A stretch of DNA of 64,000 bases from Deltaproteobacteria bacterium. Its GTDB lineage: Bacteria > Myxococcota_A > Polyangia > Polyangiales > Polyangiaceae. The position numbers and the translations under genes were made by a program. Below the pieces are notes generated by a model that worked only from the letters and a program-made list of their open reading frames with translations, made no database searches and had not been told where the DNA came from. Below are positions 54,524-63,649 of this stretch, in pieces (the first letter of the stretch is position 1; each line of letters starts with the position of its first letter). The stretch is taken from positions 124,001 to 188,000 of the forward strand of contig JACRCQ010000052.1 in NCBI GenBank assembly GCA_016218915.1. The letters are read 5' to 3'.

Positions 54524-55891
54524 TCAGTCGCTGCTTCGCGACGCGGGCATTCTGGCCCCGCGCTTGCTGGGCGGGATGCTGGACAGCTGAGGCTGGCCGG
54601 TGGTTTCGGTGACAGCGAGCCACAGGGCGCTGTCCGGATCGATTGCCTTGCGCTGGGCCGTAGCGAGCGGGATCGGAACGTGGGTGAACACGTCGTGCCA
54701 GCGTCCGATCACGATGTCGGTCTTGCCGGCCATGCCAGCGTGCACGGCATGGCGCGCGAGGATGTCGCAGAAGATGCTGTCATTGGCGTTGGCAGGCACG
54801 GAGCGGATCATGTAGCTCGGATCGATGTACTTGAGGGTGACCGGCATGCCTGCGGCCTTGAAGTGCTTGTTGATGGCGTCGCGCATCCGCGGTCCGATAT
54901 CGAGGTCCGCGCTCTGGTAGCTCAGGTTGCCGGACGCGTCGCGCTCGGCATTGGCGCCGGCCAGGGCACGCGAGCACCCTTCTGCGACCACGATGAGCGC
55001 GTGCCTGCGTTCCTCGAGCCTGCGCTTGAGGGCTTCGTACAGGCCGTTGGGGCCTTCGAGCTCGAAGTGCACCTCTGGAATGAGGCAGAAGTTCACCTCC
55101 AGGCTTGCGAGGGTGGCGGCAGCGGCGATGAACCCGCTGTCACGCCCCATCACCTTGACGAGGCCCAGGCCGTTGAGCGCGCTGATCGCCTCGGTGTGGG
55201 CGCCGTCCAGGGCCATCCGGGCGACCTCGACCGCGGTATCGAATCCGAAGGTCTTGTCGACGTAGCAGACGTCGTTGTCGATGGTCTTGGGCACGCCGAC
55301 CACAGCGATGTGCTTGCCCCTCTTTGCGATTTCCTCGTGGATTGCATGGGCGCCCTTGAGGGTTCCGTCACCGCCGATCGCGAACAGGATCTGGACGTCG
55401 AGCTTCTCGAGCGTGTCGACCATGTCCGAGACCGGCTCTGCGCCGCGCGAGGTGCCGAGGATGCTTCCGCCGTACTTGTGGATGTTGCGGATCACGTCCG
55501 GCGACAGGTTGATGGGCGGCAGGGCGCGGGTGCCCATGCCCTGGTAGCCGTAGCGGAAGCCGAGGACCTCGCGCACCCTGTATTTGTGGTGCATTTCGAG
55601 GACCATGGAGCGGATGACGTTGTTGAGGCCCGGGCACAGGCCGCCGCAGGTCACGATGGCTGCGCGGGTCTTTGCCGGCTCGAAGTGGATGGCTTCTCGC
55701 GGGCCCGCCTTCTCGAACATCAAGCTGGTGTCAGGCGACTCGCCTTCGAGGATCTCCGTGTTCAGCAGAACGCGGGCGCGATCCGGCACGTAGTCGGCGA
55801 TCTCGTCGCCTGCGATGGTCGACAGGTTCAAGGGCGAGGGGAATTTGCGCTCCCCGAGGGTCTTGACGCTCAGCTGAGCCGGTGTGGGCAT
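54524..55891 (-). CDS. ATP-dependent 6-phosphofructokinase
   Basis: 455-aa PFK of the long type. It has CGGLCPGLN (82-90), GGDGT (173-177) and PKTIDND (201-207). The GGDGT glycine (not GGDDS) points to ATP rather than pyrophosphate as phosphoryl donor; Lys in PKTIDND with this Gly is found in the ATP-dependent plant/trypanosome-type group. It converts fructose 6-phosphate to fructose 1,6-bisphosphate in glycolysis. The ATG at 55891 follows GGAAGGGAG. Confidence 0.92.
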   Translation of the reverse strand: MPTPAQLSVKTLGERKFPSPLNLSTIAGDEIADYVPDRARVLLNTEILEGESPDTSLMFEKAGPREAIHFEPAKTRAAIVTCGGLCPGLNNVIRSMVLEMHHKYRVREVLGFRYGYQGMGTRALPPINLSPDVIRNIHKYGGSILGTSRGAEPVSDMVDTLEKLDVQILFAIGGDGTLKGAHAIHEEIAKRGKHIAVVGVPKTIDNDVCYVDKTFGFDTAVEVARMALDGAHTEAISALNGLGLVKVMGRDSGFIAAAATLASLEVNFCLIPEVHFELEGPNGLYEALKRRLEERRHALIVVAEGCSRALAGANAERDASGNLSYQSADLDIGPRMRDAINKHFKAAGMPVTLKYIDPSYMIRSVPANANDSIFCDILARHAVHAGMAGKTDIVIGRWHDVFTHVPIPLATAQRKAIDPDSALWLAVTETTGQPQLSSIPPSKRGARMPASRSSD

Positions 55892-56024
55892 GGTCCGCTC
55901 CCTTCCGAAGGCAGACCCACTTTCGCCCTTCATGCGATGGAATTCAACCGATCCCGGCGTCCTGGCCTGCCGAAGGTCGACAGCGCCGTTGACTCCGGTC
56001 CGAAGACTCTCTCATGATCGGGCC

Positions 56025-57041
56025 ATGACGGTCGCCCCTGGCTCGGCCATCCTGATCTACTCGGGGTTCCACACGGAAGTGGGAAACGCCCGAGAGCGCA
56101 ACGACGACGCGCTTCATCAATCGCAGGTGCCGCTCGGTTATCTGGTGGCGCTCGCGGATCCGATGGGAGAGCAGGGTGACCGTGCAGGCACGCTGACGGT
56201 GGAGGCGATCGGCGCTGAGCTGGAGAAGGAGGACAGCGACGCGGTCGAAGGGCTGCGACGCGCGTTCGTCAAGGCCAACCAGACGCTCCGCGCTGAAGCC
56301 AAAGCCGTCGGAACGGCGATGGGGGCCACGTGCGTGGCAGCGCTGATCTCCAACGGCAAGCTCTACACGGCGCACGTCGGCGACGCGCGGCTGTACCTGC
56401 TTCGCGGGGCAAGCCTGTACTCGCTCACGCGCGATCACTCCCTCATGCAGGAGCTGGTGGACCTCAAGGGCCCGGGCGCTGCCACGGAGTTCGCGCCGAC
56501 GCTCAAGTACATCATGTCGCGATCGGTCGGCGCCGAGGATTCGATCAACGTCACGATGCGCGCGCCGATTCCGCTGAGAGCAGGCGATGTGATTCTCCTG
56601 TGCACCGACGGTCTGACCGGCGTGGTGCCGGATGATCGGATCCGTCGTACGCTCGCCGGTGCGACGCCGCGCGAAGCTGCCAAGCGCCTGATCGAGATCG
56701 CCCACGAAGCCGGCGCCGAGGACAATGCCACTGCGATGGTGCTTCGTGTCGACGCGGAAGTCCCGCCCACCGAAGGGACGATCTCGTTCGACGATCTGAC
56801 CGGTATGTTCGTCCGGACCGCGGACGGCGATCTGCATCCGATCGTGGACGCGATCATCAATCCGATGACGTGGACGGTGAGCGCGATACGCCTCGATCTG
56901 AGGAACGTGGAGCGCGGCGCAACGTGCGAGATCTCGATCTCGCAGGTGGGGCCGCTGACCGCGGGCGAGCAGGTCATCCACACTCCGCAGTGCACCGAAG
57001 CGCTCCTGGATCTCGCGCGCGGGCGACCCTCTGGGCGCTGA
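56025..57041 (+). CDS. PP2C-like Ser/Thr phosphatase
   Basis: 338 aa with the PP2C core: TEVGNARERNDDALHQ, GATCVAALISNGKLYTAHVGDARLYLLR, LTRDHSLMQELVD, ILLCTDGLTGVVPDD and EAGAEDNATAMVLRVD. The usual metal motif (DGMGG) reads ALADPMGEQGD: the Asp is kept but Gly is replaced by Pro. A C-terminal extension of about 100 residues (IVDAIINPMTWTVSAIRLDLRNVERGATCEISI) is not part of the standard fold. It could counter the window's kinases, but no link is shown. Confidence 0.85.
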   Translation: MTVAPGSAILIYSGFHTEVGNARERNDDALHQSQVPLGYLVALADPMGEQGDRAGTLTVEAIGAELEKEDSDAVEGLRRAFVKANQTLRAEAKAVGTAMGATCVAALISNGKLYTAHVGDARLYLLRGASLYSLTRDHSLMQELVDLKGPGAATEFAPTLKYIMSRSVGAEDSINVTMRAPIPLRAGDVILLCTDGLTGVVPDDRIRRTLAGATPREAAKRLIEIAHEAGAEDNATAMVLRVDAEVPPTEGTISFDDLTGMFVRTADGDLHPIVDAIINPMTWTVSAIRLDLRNVERGATCEISISQVGPLTAGEQVIHTPQCTEALLDLARGRPSGR

Positions 57042-57241
57042 TTCGAAGAGGCGCCTCTTCCTCTGAGCGGCTGCCGGCCCTATCCCTTCCTCGAGAGTGG
57101 TCGAAGCGACATTCCGAGGACGCGGGACGAGGAGGTGTCGTGATGGCGCGCTTGAGGTCGAAGCCGGGGCTGTGATTCTGTCGTGCACACTACGATGAAA
57201 TGATAGCGTGGCAGCTCGACCTGCAGGGAAGGGCGCGCGCG

Positions 57242-57610
57242 ATGGCGGAACAGGAGCTGAACCGGGAGCAGTTGGTCGACGCGGTCTACGGCTACGCGGC
57301 AGAGCTTGCGAAGGCGAACCTGACGCGTCCCGAGATCGAGCGCAAGCTGATGGACAAGGGGCTTGACGAAGAGTCGGCTGCGGTGGTGGTCAAGAACCTG
57401 TTCCAGGCGCGAAGCAAGGTGCTGAAGGAGCAGGGGCGCAAGAACATGCTCTACGGCGCGCTGTGGTGCGCGGGCGGCGCGATCGTGACCCTGGTCACCT
57501 ACGATTCGGCGTCCAAGGGCGGCGGGCGGTACATCGTCGCGTGGGGCGCAATCATCTTCGGAGCGATTCAGTTCTTCCGCGGTCTGATGCAATCGAGCAC
57601 GAACGATTGA
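57242..57610 (+). CDS. Small two-helix membrane protein
   Basis: 122 aa. The helical N-terminal part (NREQLVDAVYGYAAELAKANLTRPEIERKLMDKGLDEESAAVVVKNLFQAR) precedes two hydrophobic segments (MLYGALWCAGGAIVTLVTY and YIVAWGAIIFGAIQFFRGL). Such small proteins are common in myxobacteria, but the function is unknown. The ATG at 57242 is preferred. Confidence 0.65.
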   Translation: MAEQELNREQLVDAVYGYAAELAKANLTRPEIERKLMDKGLDEESAAVVVKNLFQARSKVLKEQGRKNMLYGALWCAGGAIVTLVTYDSASKGGGRYIVAWGAIIFGAIQFFRGLMQSSTND

Positions 57611-57616
57611 GCGCGG

Positions 57617-59524
57617 TCACGGCTTCAGGCGTTTGCGCGATACAACCAGCCAGGCGCCCACCAACGCAACGAAGAGCCCCGCCAGCCCCGCGCCCCTACG
57701 CCCGATCGAGCAGCCCCCGGTTGCGCCGACGATCTGCGGCGGCTGTGCCTGCAGCTCGATCACGATCGCGCCCGTGAAGCGAGGCACGACCACCTGCATG
57801 ATCCCTCTGTCGTCGGACTGAACCGCCGAGGTCTGCACCACGGCGCCGGTCCACGAGTCGAAGAACCTGGCTTTCCACAGGACGGCTGGCGGTCCGGGAA
57901 GCACGACATAGGCGCCGGAAACCTCTGGCATGCCCTTGGCGTTGGCGGTCTTCCAGTACGATTCGGGGTGACGCACCAGCAGCAGCATGCGGTCTTTGCC
58001 GAGCCTGCCGAACAGATTCAGCGATTCGCCCGCTGCATCCGTGACGATCACGTCTTCGGGCAGCGGCTCGTGCAAGCCGCGAAGATCGACCGCTGCCGCA
58101 ACGCGCGCCATCGCGAGCTGCGTCTTGAACAGATCCTTGGGACGAAGATACGTGTCCCACCACCACGACATCGCGCCGCTGCCGAAACCGCTCGCGAGCG
58201 CGACCCAGGACGCCTCCCACAGGTGATAGCCGTTCGGATCCTGCTCCTCGAGCTTGCCCTCGGCGTCGAGCCCGTACTCGCCGAGGATCATCGGCTTGCC
58301 CAGCTTCCGCAGCGCAGCAGCATCGGCAGGGATGCTCACGGCCGACGAGCCCCAGTAGTTGTGGGCCTGGGTGAGATCATAGGCCGACGACTCGAAGGCA
58401 TGCAGCTTGCCCATCCCGGGACGTGTCATGTAGCTGGTGGTCATCAGGTGGCGATACGGGTCGAGCTTGCGAAGCTCCCGCGCCCGATCGTCGCACCAGC
58501 CGATCACCAGGTCGCCTGGCGCCTGCACCCCTTCCATCTCGTTCATGACTTCCCAGGCGAGCAGCGAAGGGAAGGCCGAGTAACGAGCCGCGAGATAGCG
58601 CAGCTTCTGGCGAGACAGCCGAAGCGACTCGGGGTGGGTGAAGAACTCGGCGCTGCTCTTGGCAGGTCCGCCATTGGCTGCGTTGTACGGGTTGTCCGAC
58701 CAGCTCGACCATTGCGGGCACTCGAGCTGCGAGTGCTGCCAGAGCACCAGCTGGATCCGAAGCCCGCTGGCCTGCGCCTGCTCGAACACGTGATCGAGTC
58801 GGGCGGCCACCTGGAGGCTGTAGCGCCCGAGCCCATGGTAGTAGCCCGATGCGTGCGAAGCGCCCCACTCGATCGTCCAGCCCTCGCCGAACGCCGTCAT
58901 CCACAGCCGCGTCCAGTTCATCCCCGCGGCCTGCATCGCTCCGTAGTAGCTGTCGATGTCGTAGCTCCCTGACGGATCGCCCGACCAATCGACGTTCGCG
59001 CCGATTGCCACGTAGGGCGTTCCGTCGTCCAGCGACAGCGACATCGGGTCCCTTGGATCGACGTGCACGAAGCCGCTCGTGGCGCCGGCTCGCGCATCGA
59101 TCACGAGCGGCGCCGAGGTCGCGGTGCCCGACTTGTCCCTGGCCGTGATCGTGAGCCTGTGCAGCCCTGCCGCGGTGGGAAGGAAGCGGATCGCGAAGTG
59201 CGGATCACCCTGCAACGCCAGCTTCTCGCGCCCCTGCTCCAGAGAGCGAGCCACGGATTGCGTCCAGAATCCGGGAATCGCGAGGGTTCCACCTCCGGGA
59301 CGCTCCAGCGTCGCATCGACCACGATCTGTTCCGGGTCGAACGGATTGTCGTAGGCCTGGTCGAGATCGATGCGCGCTTCGGCGACAGCGCCAACGCGGA
59401 CCGAGGCTGCATCAATCGACACGGACTTGATCCCTGCGGCCAGGGCGGATCGGTCTGCCAAGGACAGGCTGGCTGCCAAGGCTGCCGCAAGCAGACAAGC
59501 GCGTCGATTCACAGCCCCGAGCAT
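57617..59524 (-). CDS. Secreted GH-A clan glycoside hydrolase with MYXO-CTERM-like tail
   Basis: 635 aa from the ATG at 59524. A signal peptide (ACLLAAALAASLSLADRSALA) and a beta-rich N-terminal domain similar to DUF5060 precede a TIM-barrel cellulase-like domain. Expected catalytic Glu residues are in WEVMNEMEG and MILGEYGLD. Other supports are NWTRLWMTAFGEGW and MSWWWDTYLRP. The C-terminus (GGCSIGRRGAGLAGLFVALVGAWLVVSRKRLKP) has the Cys-helix-basic pattern of MYXO-CTERM surface anchoring. The polysaccharide substrate is unknown. Confidence 0.82.
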   Translation of the reverse strand: MLGAVNRRACLLAAALAASLSLADRSALAAGIKSVSIDAASVRVGAVAEARIDLDQAYDNPFDPEQIVVDATLERPGGGTLAIPGFWTQSVARSLEQGREKLALQGDPHFAIRFLPTAAGLHRLTITARDKSGTATSAPLVIDARAGATSGFVHVDPRDPMSLSLDDGTPYVAIGANVDWSGDPSGSYDIDSYYGAMQAAGMNWTRLWMTAFGEGWTIEWGASHASGYYHGLGRYSLQVAARLDHVFEQAQASGLRIQLVLWQHSQLECPQWSSWSDNPYNAANGGPAKSSAEFFTHPESLRLSRQKLRYLAARYSAFPSLLAWEVMNEMEGVQAPGDLVIGWCDDRARELRKLDPYRHLMTTSYMTRPGMGKLHAFESSAYDLTQAHNYWGSSAVSIPADAAALRKLGKPMILGEYGLDAEGKLEEQDPNGYHLWEASWVALASGFGSGAMSWWWDTYLRPKDLFKTQLAMARVAAAVDLRGLHEPLPEDVIVTDAAGESLNLFGRLGKDRMLLLVRHPESYWKTANAKGMPEVSGAYVVLPGPPAVLWKARFFDSWTGAVVQTSAVQSDDRGIMQVVVPRFTGAIVIELQAQPPQIVGATGGCSIGRRGAGLAGLFVALVGAWLVVSRKRLKP

Positions 59525-59575
59525 GGCACACGCAAGCCGGGTCACCAATCCCCGTTCACGTGGTATCCATCCGCC

Positions 59576-59776
59576 ATGGCCGACTGCACGAACCTCAAGA
59601 CCAACATGCAGCAGTGCAACTGCACCTACGAGCCGTGCCCGCGCAAGGGACGGTGCTGCGAGTGCCTCCACTACCATCGTCGCGCCGGTGAGCTGCCGGC
59701 TTGCTTCTTCCCTGCCAACGTGGAGCGCACCTACGATCGCTCGATCCAGCGGTTCGTGGCGCTGCACAAGCGCTGA
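59576..59776 (+). CDS. DUF6485 family protein
   Basis: 66-aa Cys-rich protein. CNCTYEPCPRKGRCCECLHYHRRAGELPACFF and VERTYDRSIQRFV match DUF6485, a small conserved family of unknown function; the Cys clusters probably bind metal. The ATG is at 59576, divergent from the glycosidase gene. Confidence 0.88.
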   Translation: MADCTNLKTNMQQCNCTYEPCPRKGRCCECLHYHRRAGELPACFFPANVERTYDRSIQRFVALHKR

Positions 59777-60574
59777 TCATCCTGCTGCGCGCGCCTTGGC
59801 CAGCTCCGAGAGCAGAAGCTCGTGGATTCTCCCGTTGGAGCCCACCACGTTGCCTGCTCGCAGATCGATCGGCGAGCCTTCGAACGTGGTCACCGTGCCG
59901 CCTGCAGCCGTCGCGATGCACGATCCCGCCGCAAGATCCCAGGGTTTGAGCCTGCGCTCCCAGTAGCCATCGTAGGTGCCATCGGCCACGGAGCACAGAT
60001 CGATCGCGGCCGAGCCGCAACGGCGGATCCCCTGGACGATCAGCTTGAGCGCGAAGAAGGGCGCGAAGTTGTTGTCCGCGCTGGTGCGCCGGTCGTAGGG
60101 GAACCCTGTGGCGAGGAGCGATTCGCCCAGGTCTTGCTCCTGGCTCACGCGGCACTCGACGCCGTTGCGCAGGGCAGGGCCCCCTGCCCATGCCTGCCAT
60201 TCCACGTGCAGCGCAGGGGCGACCACAGCGCCCACGACGGGCACGCCTCGTTCCACCAGCCCGACCGACACGCTCCAGAACGGATGTCCGTGGGCGTAGT
60301 TGGTGGTGCCGTCGATCGGATCCACGAACCAGATCCGGTCGCCCGACTCTGCGCCCCCTTCCTCTTCCGCCACGACCGGGATGTCAGGGGTCGCACGCAC
60401 GAGCTCCTCGCGGATCGCATGCTCGGTGGCGGTGTCGAAGTTGGTCACCAGATCGACTGCGCCCTTGTGCTCGATCGTCTTGGGCTTGCGGTAGCCCGAC
60501 AGCGCATGGAGCGACCCTCTTCGAGCGACCTCCAGCGCGATCGCGGCCAGCTGACCGAGCTCGCGTGCGCTCAT
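59777..60574 (-). CDS. Inositol monophosphatase family protein
   Basis: 265 aa with the family's signatures: VAEEEGG, the metal-binding WFVDPIDGTTNYAHGHPFWSVSVGL, and the C-terminal WDLAAGSCIATAAGGTVTTFEG. It would remove phosphate from inositol 1-phosphate or a related sugar phosphate. Its ATG overlaps the stop of mpl (ATGA), so both are translated together. It may instead be an IMPase-like 3'-nucleotidase; the sequence does not decide. Confidence 0.92.
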   Translation of the reverse strand: MSARELGQLAAIALEVARRGSLHALSGYRKPKTIEHKGAVDLVTNFDTATEHAIREELVRATPDIPVVAEEEGGAESGDRIWFVDPIDGTTNYAHGHPFWSVSVGLVERGVPVVGAVVAPALHVEWQAWAGGPALRNGVECRVSQEQDLGESLLATGFPYDRRTSADNNFAPFFALKLIVQGIRRCGSAAIDLCSVADGTYDGYWERRLKPWDLAAGSCIATAAGGTVTTFEGSPIDLRAGNVVGSNGRIHELLLSELAKARAAG

Positions 60575-62046
60575 CGGGCCAGAGCCTCCAAGAGACGAGC
60601 GTGGATGCCGCCGAAGGCCCCATTGGACAGCAGCGCGACGATGTCGCCCGGCTGGGTCTCACGTGTAAGCAGCGCGAGGATCTCGTCGACGCTGCCCGCA
60701 GCGGTCGCGTTCTTTCCCCGCTGCTGGAGGTCGGCAACGAGCCGCTCGAGGTCGAGGCGTTCCCCGGCTGCGATGTTGGAGCGTCCGAGCGGCGCGAATA
60801 CCACGCGATCAGCTGCGGCAAAGGCGCCCGCATAGGCCTGCTGGTGCATGGCGCGGCATGCTGTGGCGCTGCGCGGCTCGAACACCGCGTGCAGCCTGCC
60901 GGTCGGATGCTTGGCCCGCAGCGCGCGCAAGGTCTCGTCGACCGCGGTCGGATGATGCGCAAAGTCGTCGTACACGAACACGCCCCGGGGCGTGCCCAGC
61001 AGATCCTGCCTGCGACGCACGCCTTCGAACCTGGAGAGCGAGGCGCGGACCTTCTGCATCGGCGCACCGAAGCCCTGGCAAACCGAGGCGATCGCCGCGA
61101 TCGCGTTGCGCGCGTTGTGGGCCCCTGGCAGCTGCATCGCGAATCGACCGCTCGCGACGCCCCCTGCGTACAGGTCAAAGCCTTGTCCGGTCCCTTCCGA
61201 GGGAACGAGCGCGCCCAGCCAATGCGGGTCCTGGCCGTGGGTATCGTCTCCCTGCAGCGCAAACCAGGCGACGTCGCACTTCGCATGCGCCCGCACGATC
61301 TCGACGACGTGCCGGTCCGCAGCGGCCGCCACGAGCAATCCATGGGCAGGAATGCGCGCCACGAAGCCCGCGAATGCGTCGAGGTACTTGTCGAAGCTCG
61401 GATAGATGTCGACGTGATCGTGCTCGATCGAGGTGAGGATCGCGACCTCCGGAAGGTAGTGCCAGAACTTGGGAGTCTTCTCGAAGAACGCTGTGTCGTA
61501 CTCGTCGCCTTCGACCACGAACGGCGTACCACGGGACGGAGCCGAGCCCTCGCGCCGGGTGCCGTCTGCTATGGGCAAGTGCTTGCGACCTTCCCCTGCG
61601 ACCCTGAAGCTCTCGTCGAAGTTCTTGGGCAGCCCACCGATCAGAAAGCCCGGATGGCTCCCGAGATCATGCAGAAGCCAGGCGCACATCGCGGTGGTCG
61701 TGGTCTTGCCGTGGGTCCCAGCCACCACGAGCGGGGAGTTGTCGCGCAAGGCGAGGTCCGCGAGCGCGTGCGCGATGTCCGTCGTGCGAAGCCCGCCGTC
61801 GATGGCAGCGCGCGCTTCGGGGTTGTCGGAGCGGCAGACATTTCCGACGACCACGAGGTCCGGTCGATCCTGCAGGTGGGCCGGGTCGAACCCCTTCATC
61901 AAGCGGATGCCCCAGCGCTCCAGGGCAGGGCCCATGGGCGGATCGAAGTTGATGTCTGAACCTGAGACGTCGTGCCCGAGCGCCTTGAAAAGGCCGGCCA
62001 GAGCGCCCATGCCGGTGCCGGCGACGGCGATGAGATGCACGTGCAT
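60571..62046 (-). CDS. mpl: UDP-N-acetylmuramate:L-alanyl-gamma-D-glutamyl-meso-diaminopimelate ligase
   Basis: 491-aa Mur ligase of the Mpl type, which attaches recycled murein tripeptide to UDP-MurNAc. N-terminal MHVHLIAVAGTGMGALAGLFKALGHDVSGSD, then the ATP loop GTHGKTTTTAM, EGDEYDTAFFEKTPKFWHYLPE, EHDHVDIYP, a HNARNAIAA segment, and EGVRRRQDLLG...DDFAHHPTAV, a combination characteristic of Mpl rather than MurC. The ATG at 62046 begins directly at homology. It is the first gene of a two-gene operon with the IMPase. Confidence 0.94.
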   Translation of the reverse strand: MHVHLIAVAGTGMGALAGLFKALGHDVSGSDINFDPPMGPALERWGIRLMKGFDPAHLQDRPDLVVVGNVCRSDNPEARAAIDGGLRTTDIAHALADLALRDNSPLVVAGTHGKTTTTAMCAWLLHDLGSHPGFLIGGLPKNFDESFRVAGEGRKHLPIADGTRREGSAPSRGTPFVVEGDEYDTAFFEKTPKFWHYLPEVAILTSIEHDHVDIYPSFDKYLDAFAGFVARIPAHGLLVAAAADRHVVEIVRAHAKCDVAWFALQGDDTHGQDPHWLGALVPSEGTGQGFDLYAGGVASGRFAMQLPGAHNARNAIAAIASVCQGFGAPMQKVRASLSRFEGVRRRQDLLGTPRGVFVYDDFAHHPTAVDETLRALRAKHPTGRLHAVFEPRSATACRAMHQQAYAGAFAAADRVVFAPLGRSNIAAGERLDLERLVADLQQRGKNATAAGSVDEILALLTRETQPGDIVALLSNGAFGGIHARLLEALAR

Positions 62047-62130
62047 GGCGCCGTTGTAGTCCAAAGGCACGAAGGGCGCACGCGACTCTACCGCCGCCGC
62101 TCAGATGCTGTTATCCAGCTTCTCGATACC

Positions 62131-63624
62131 ATGACAAGCACCCGCAGATTCGTTCGGCTCGCAAGCGCGCTGCTGGCTTCTTCGGCTGTCTTTGCCCCGG
62201 CTGCGGCCTGGGCACAGACCGCGGACACGGGCGGTGGGGAGCCGTTGGTGACCGACGCCATCAACGTGGGAGACTGGGCCTTGCGCCCGTCGCTGCAGCT
62301 GCGCACGCGCGTGGAGGGTCGGCGAAATCCCTTTGATACGGGCGGGTACATGCCTCCGGGCGCGGAGCTGACCTCCCGTACTCCCCCCACCTGGAGCCAG
62401 AAGGTGGACAACCAGTGGTTCGTGCACGAGCGCGCGCGCGTGGGGTTGGCCGTGGAGCGCGGCATGTTCCGCGGCGTGTTCCAGCTGCAGGATGCGCGCG
62501 TCTGGGGCCAGATCTCTCCTGCAGCCGCAGATCAACGCGACTTCGTTCCGAGCACCACCGCCCATCTCGCCTACGCAGAGCTGCGCGATACCGGCAGCAA
62601 TCCGTCGTTCCTGCGCCTCGGCAGGCAGGAGGTGCAGTGGGGCGAAGGGCGGTTGATCGGGCGGTCGGACTGGTCACCCACGGGCCGCTCCCTGGACGCT
62701 GCACGCGGGGTTCTCGTGGTCGGCAACTTCGACTTCGAGGGATTCTCCAGCATCCTGTCGCCGCCCGGCGCGCTTCCCCCCTCCGTGGCCCGGACGCAGG
62801 GCTCGGACGGCACCTCGGCTGAAGTATCGCGCAACGAAGGTCCGGGGGCGCAGCTTCACGGACTTCGCGTGGCCTGGCACGTGGCGCCCTTGCTCCAGCT
62901 CGAGCTCAACGCTCTCGCAAGGTTCGTGCGCCAGCCCGCACCTGCGTACCTGACCCCAAGCGATCTCTACCTCGCAGGATTGCGCGTATCGGGCAAGTAC
63001 CTCGCCTTCGAATACAGCGTCGAAGGTGCCTACGAGATGGGGCGGGTTGCTACCAGCCGCACTGAAGCGGGCTCTTCCACAGGAAGCGTGGACGACATCC
63101 GTGCCTACGCAGGCGCGGCTCGAGCAGAGGTCGCGACCGGTTTGTTCTGGAAGATGAAGATCGGAGCGCAGGGCGCCTACGCCAGCGGTCAGAAACCCGG
63201 CGATTCCAAGGTCACTCGCTTTGATCCGATCCTGCCCGACATCAACACGGTTCATGGCCCCATGGGCCTGTACGCCTGGTCCAACATCATCGAGGGAGCC
63301 GGCTTCTTCAAGCTCACACCGTTCCGCGAGTCGCGCCTGCTGCTCGGCTATCGGTACCTCGCACTCGCACGTCCCGACGATCGCTGGCAGAGCTCTGAGC
63401 TCACCTACATCGGTAGCGATCTCAAGAACGGCTCTCGCACCCTGGGTCATGAGATCGACTTCGCCTTCGGCTACACGCCGTGGGCACCGCTCACCGTGGG
63501 CGTCGGATACGGCGCGATGCTGCTCGGCGATGGTGGCAAGAACGTGCTCAAGGCCATGAGCCGCGACGATGACACCAAGGTGCAGCACTGGGGCTATCTG
63601 CAGGCCACGATGACCGTGCCGTAG
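62131..63624 (+). CDS. Alginate-export-like outer-membrane porin
   Basis: 497-aa barrel protein with signal peptide (LASALLASSAVFAPAAAWAQ). It resembles the alginate_exp (AlgE-like) family: RPSLQLRTRVEGRRNPF, NQWFVHERARVGLAVERGMFRGVFQLQDARVWGQ, FLRLGRQEVQWGEGRLIGRSDWSPTGRSLDAARG, YLAGLRVSGKYLAFEYSVEGAY and a closing strand HWGYLQATMTVP. A role in carbohydrate or small-molecule passage is only likely. The ATG at 62131 gives a normal signal peptide. Confidence 0.85.
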   Translation: MTSTRRFVRLASALLASSAVFAPAAAWAQTADTGGGEPLVTDAINVGDWALRPSLQLRTRVEGRRNPFDTGGYMPPGAELTSRTPPTWSQKVDNQWFVHERARVGLAVERGMFRGVFQLQDARVWGQISPAAADQRDFVPSTTAHLAYAELRDTGSNPSFLRLGRQEVQWGEGRLIGRSDWSPTGRSLDAARGVLVVGNFDFEGFSSILSPPGALPPSVARTQGSDGTSAEVSRNEGPGAQLHGLRVAWHVAPLLQLELNALARFVRQPAPAYLTPSDLYLAGLRVSGKYLAFEYSVEGAYEMGRVATSRTEAGSSTGSVDDIRAYAGAARAEVATGLFWKMKIGAQGAYASGQKPGDSKVTRFDPILPDINTVHGPMGLYAWSNIIEGAGFFKLTPFRESRLLLGYRYLALARPDDRWQSSELTYIGSDLKNGSRTLGHEIDFAFGYTPWAPLTVGVGYGAMLLGDGGKNVLKAMSRDDDTKVQHWGYLQATMTVP

Positions 63625-63649
63625 CTTCGGCAGGGCGCAGCTCCGCGCT

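Noticed and set aside
54680..56017. 445-aa open frame opposite the phosphofructokinase gene
   Set aside because: Mirror frame of a strongly conserved enzyme gene; no family resemblance.
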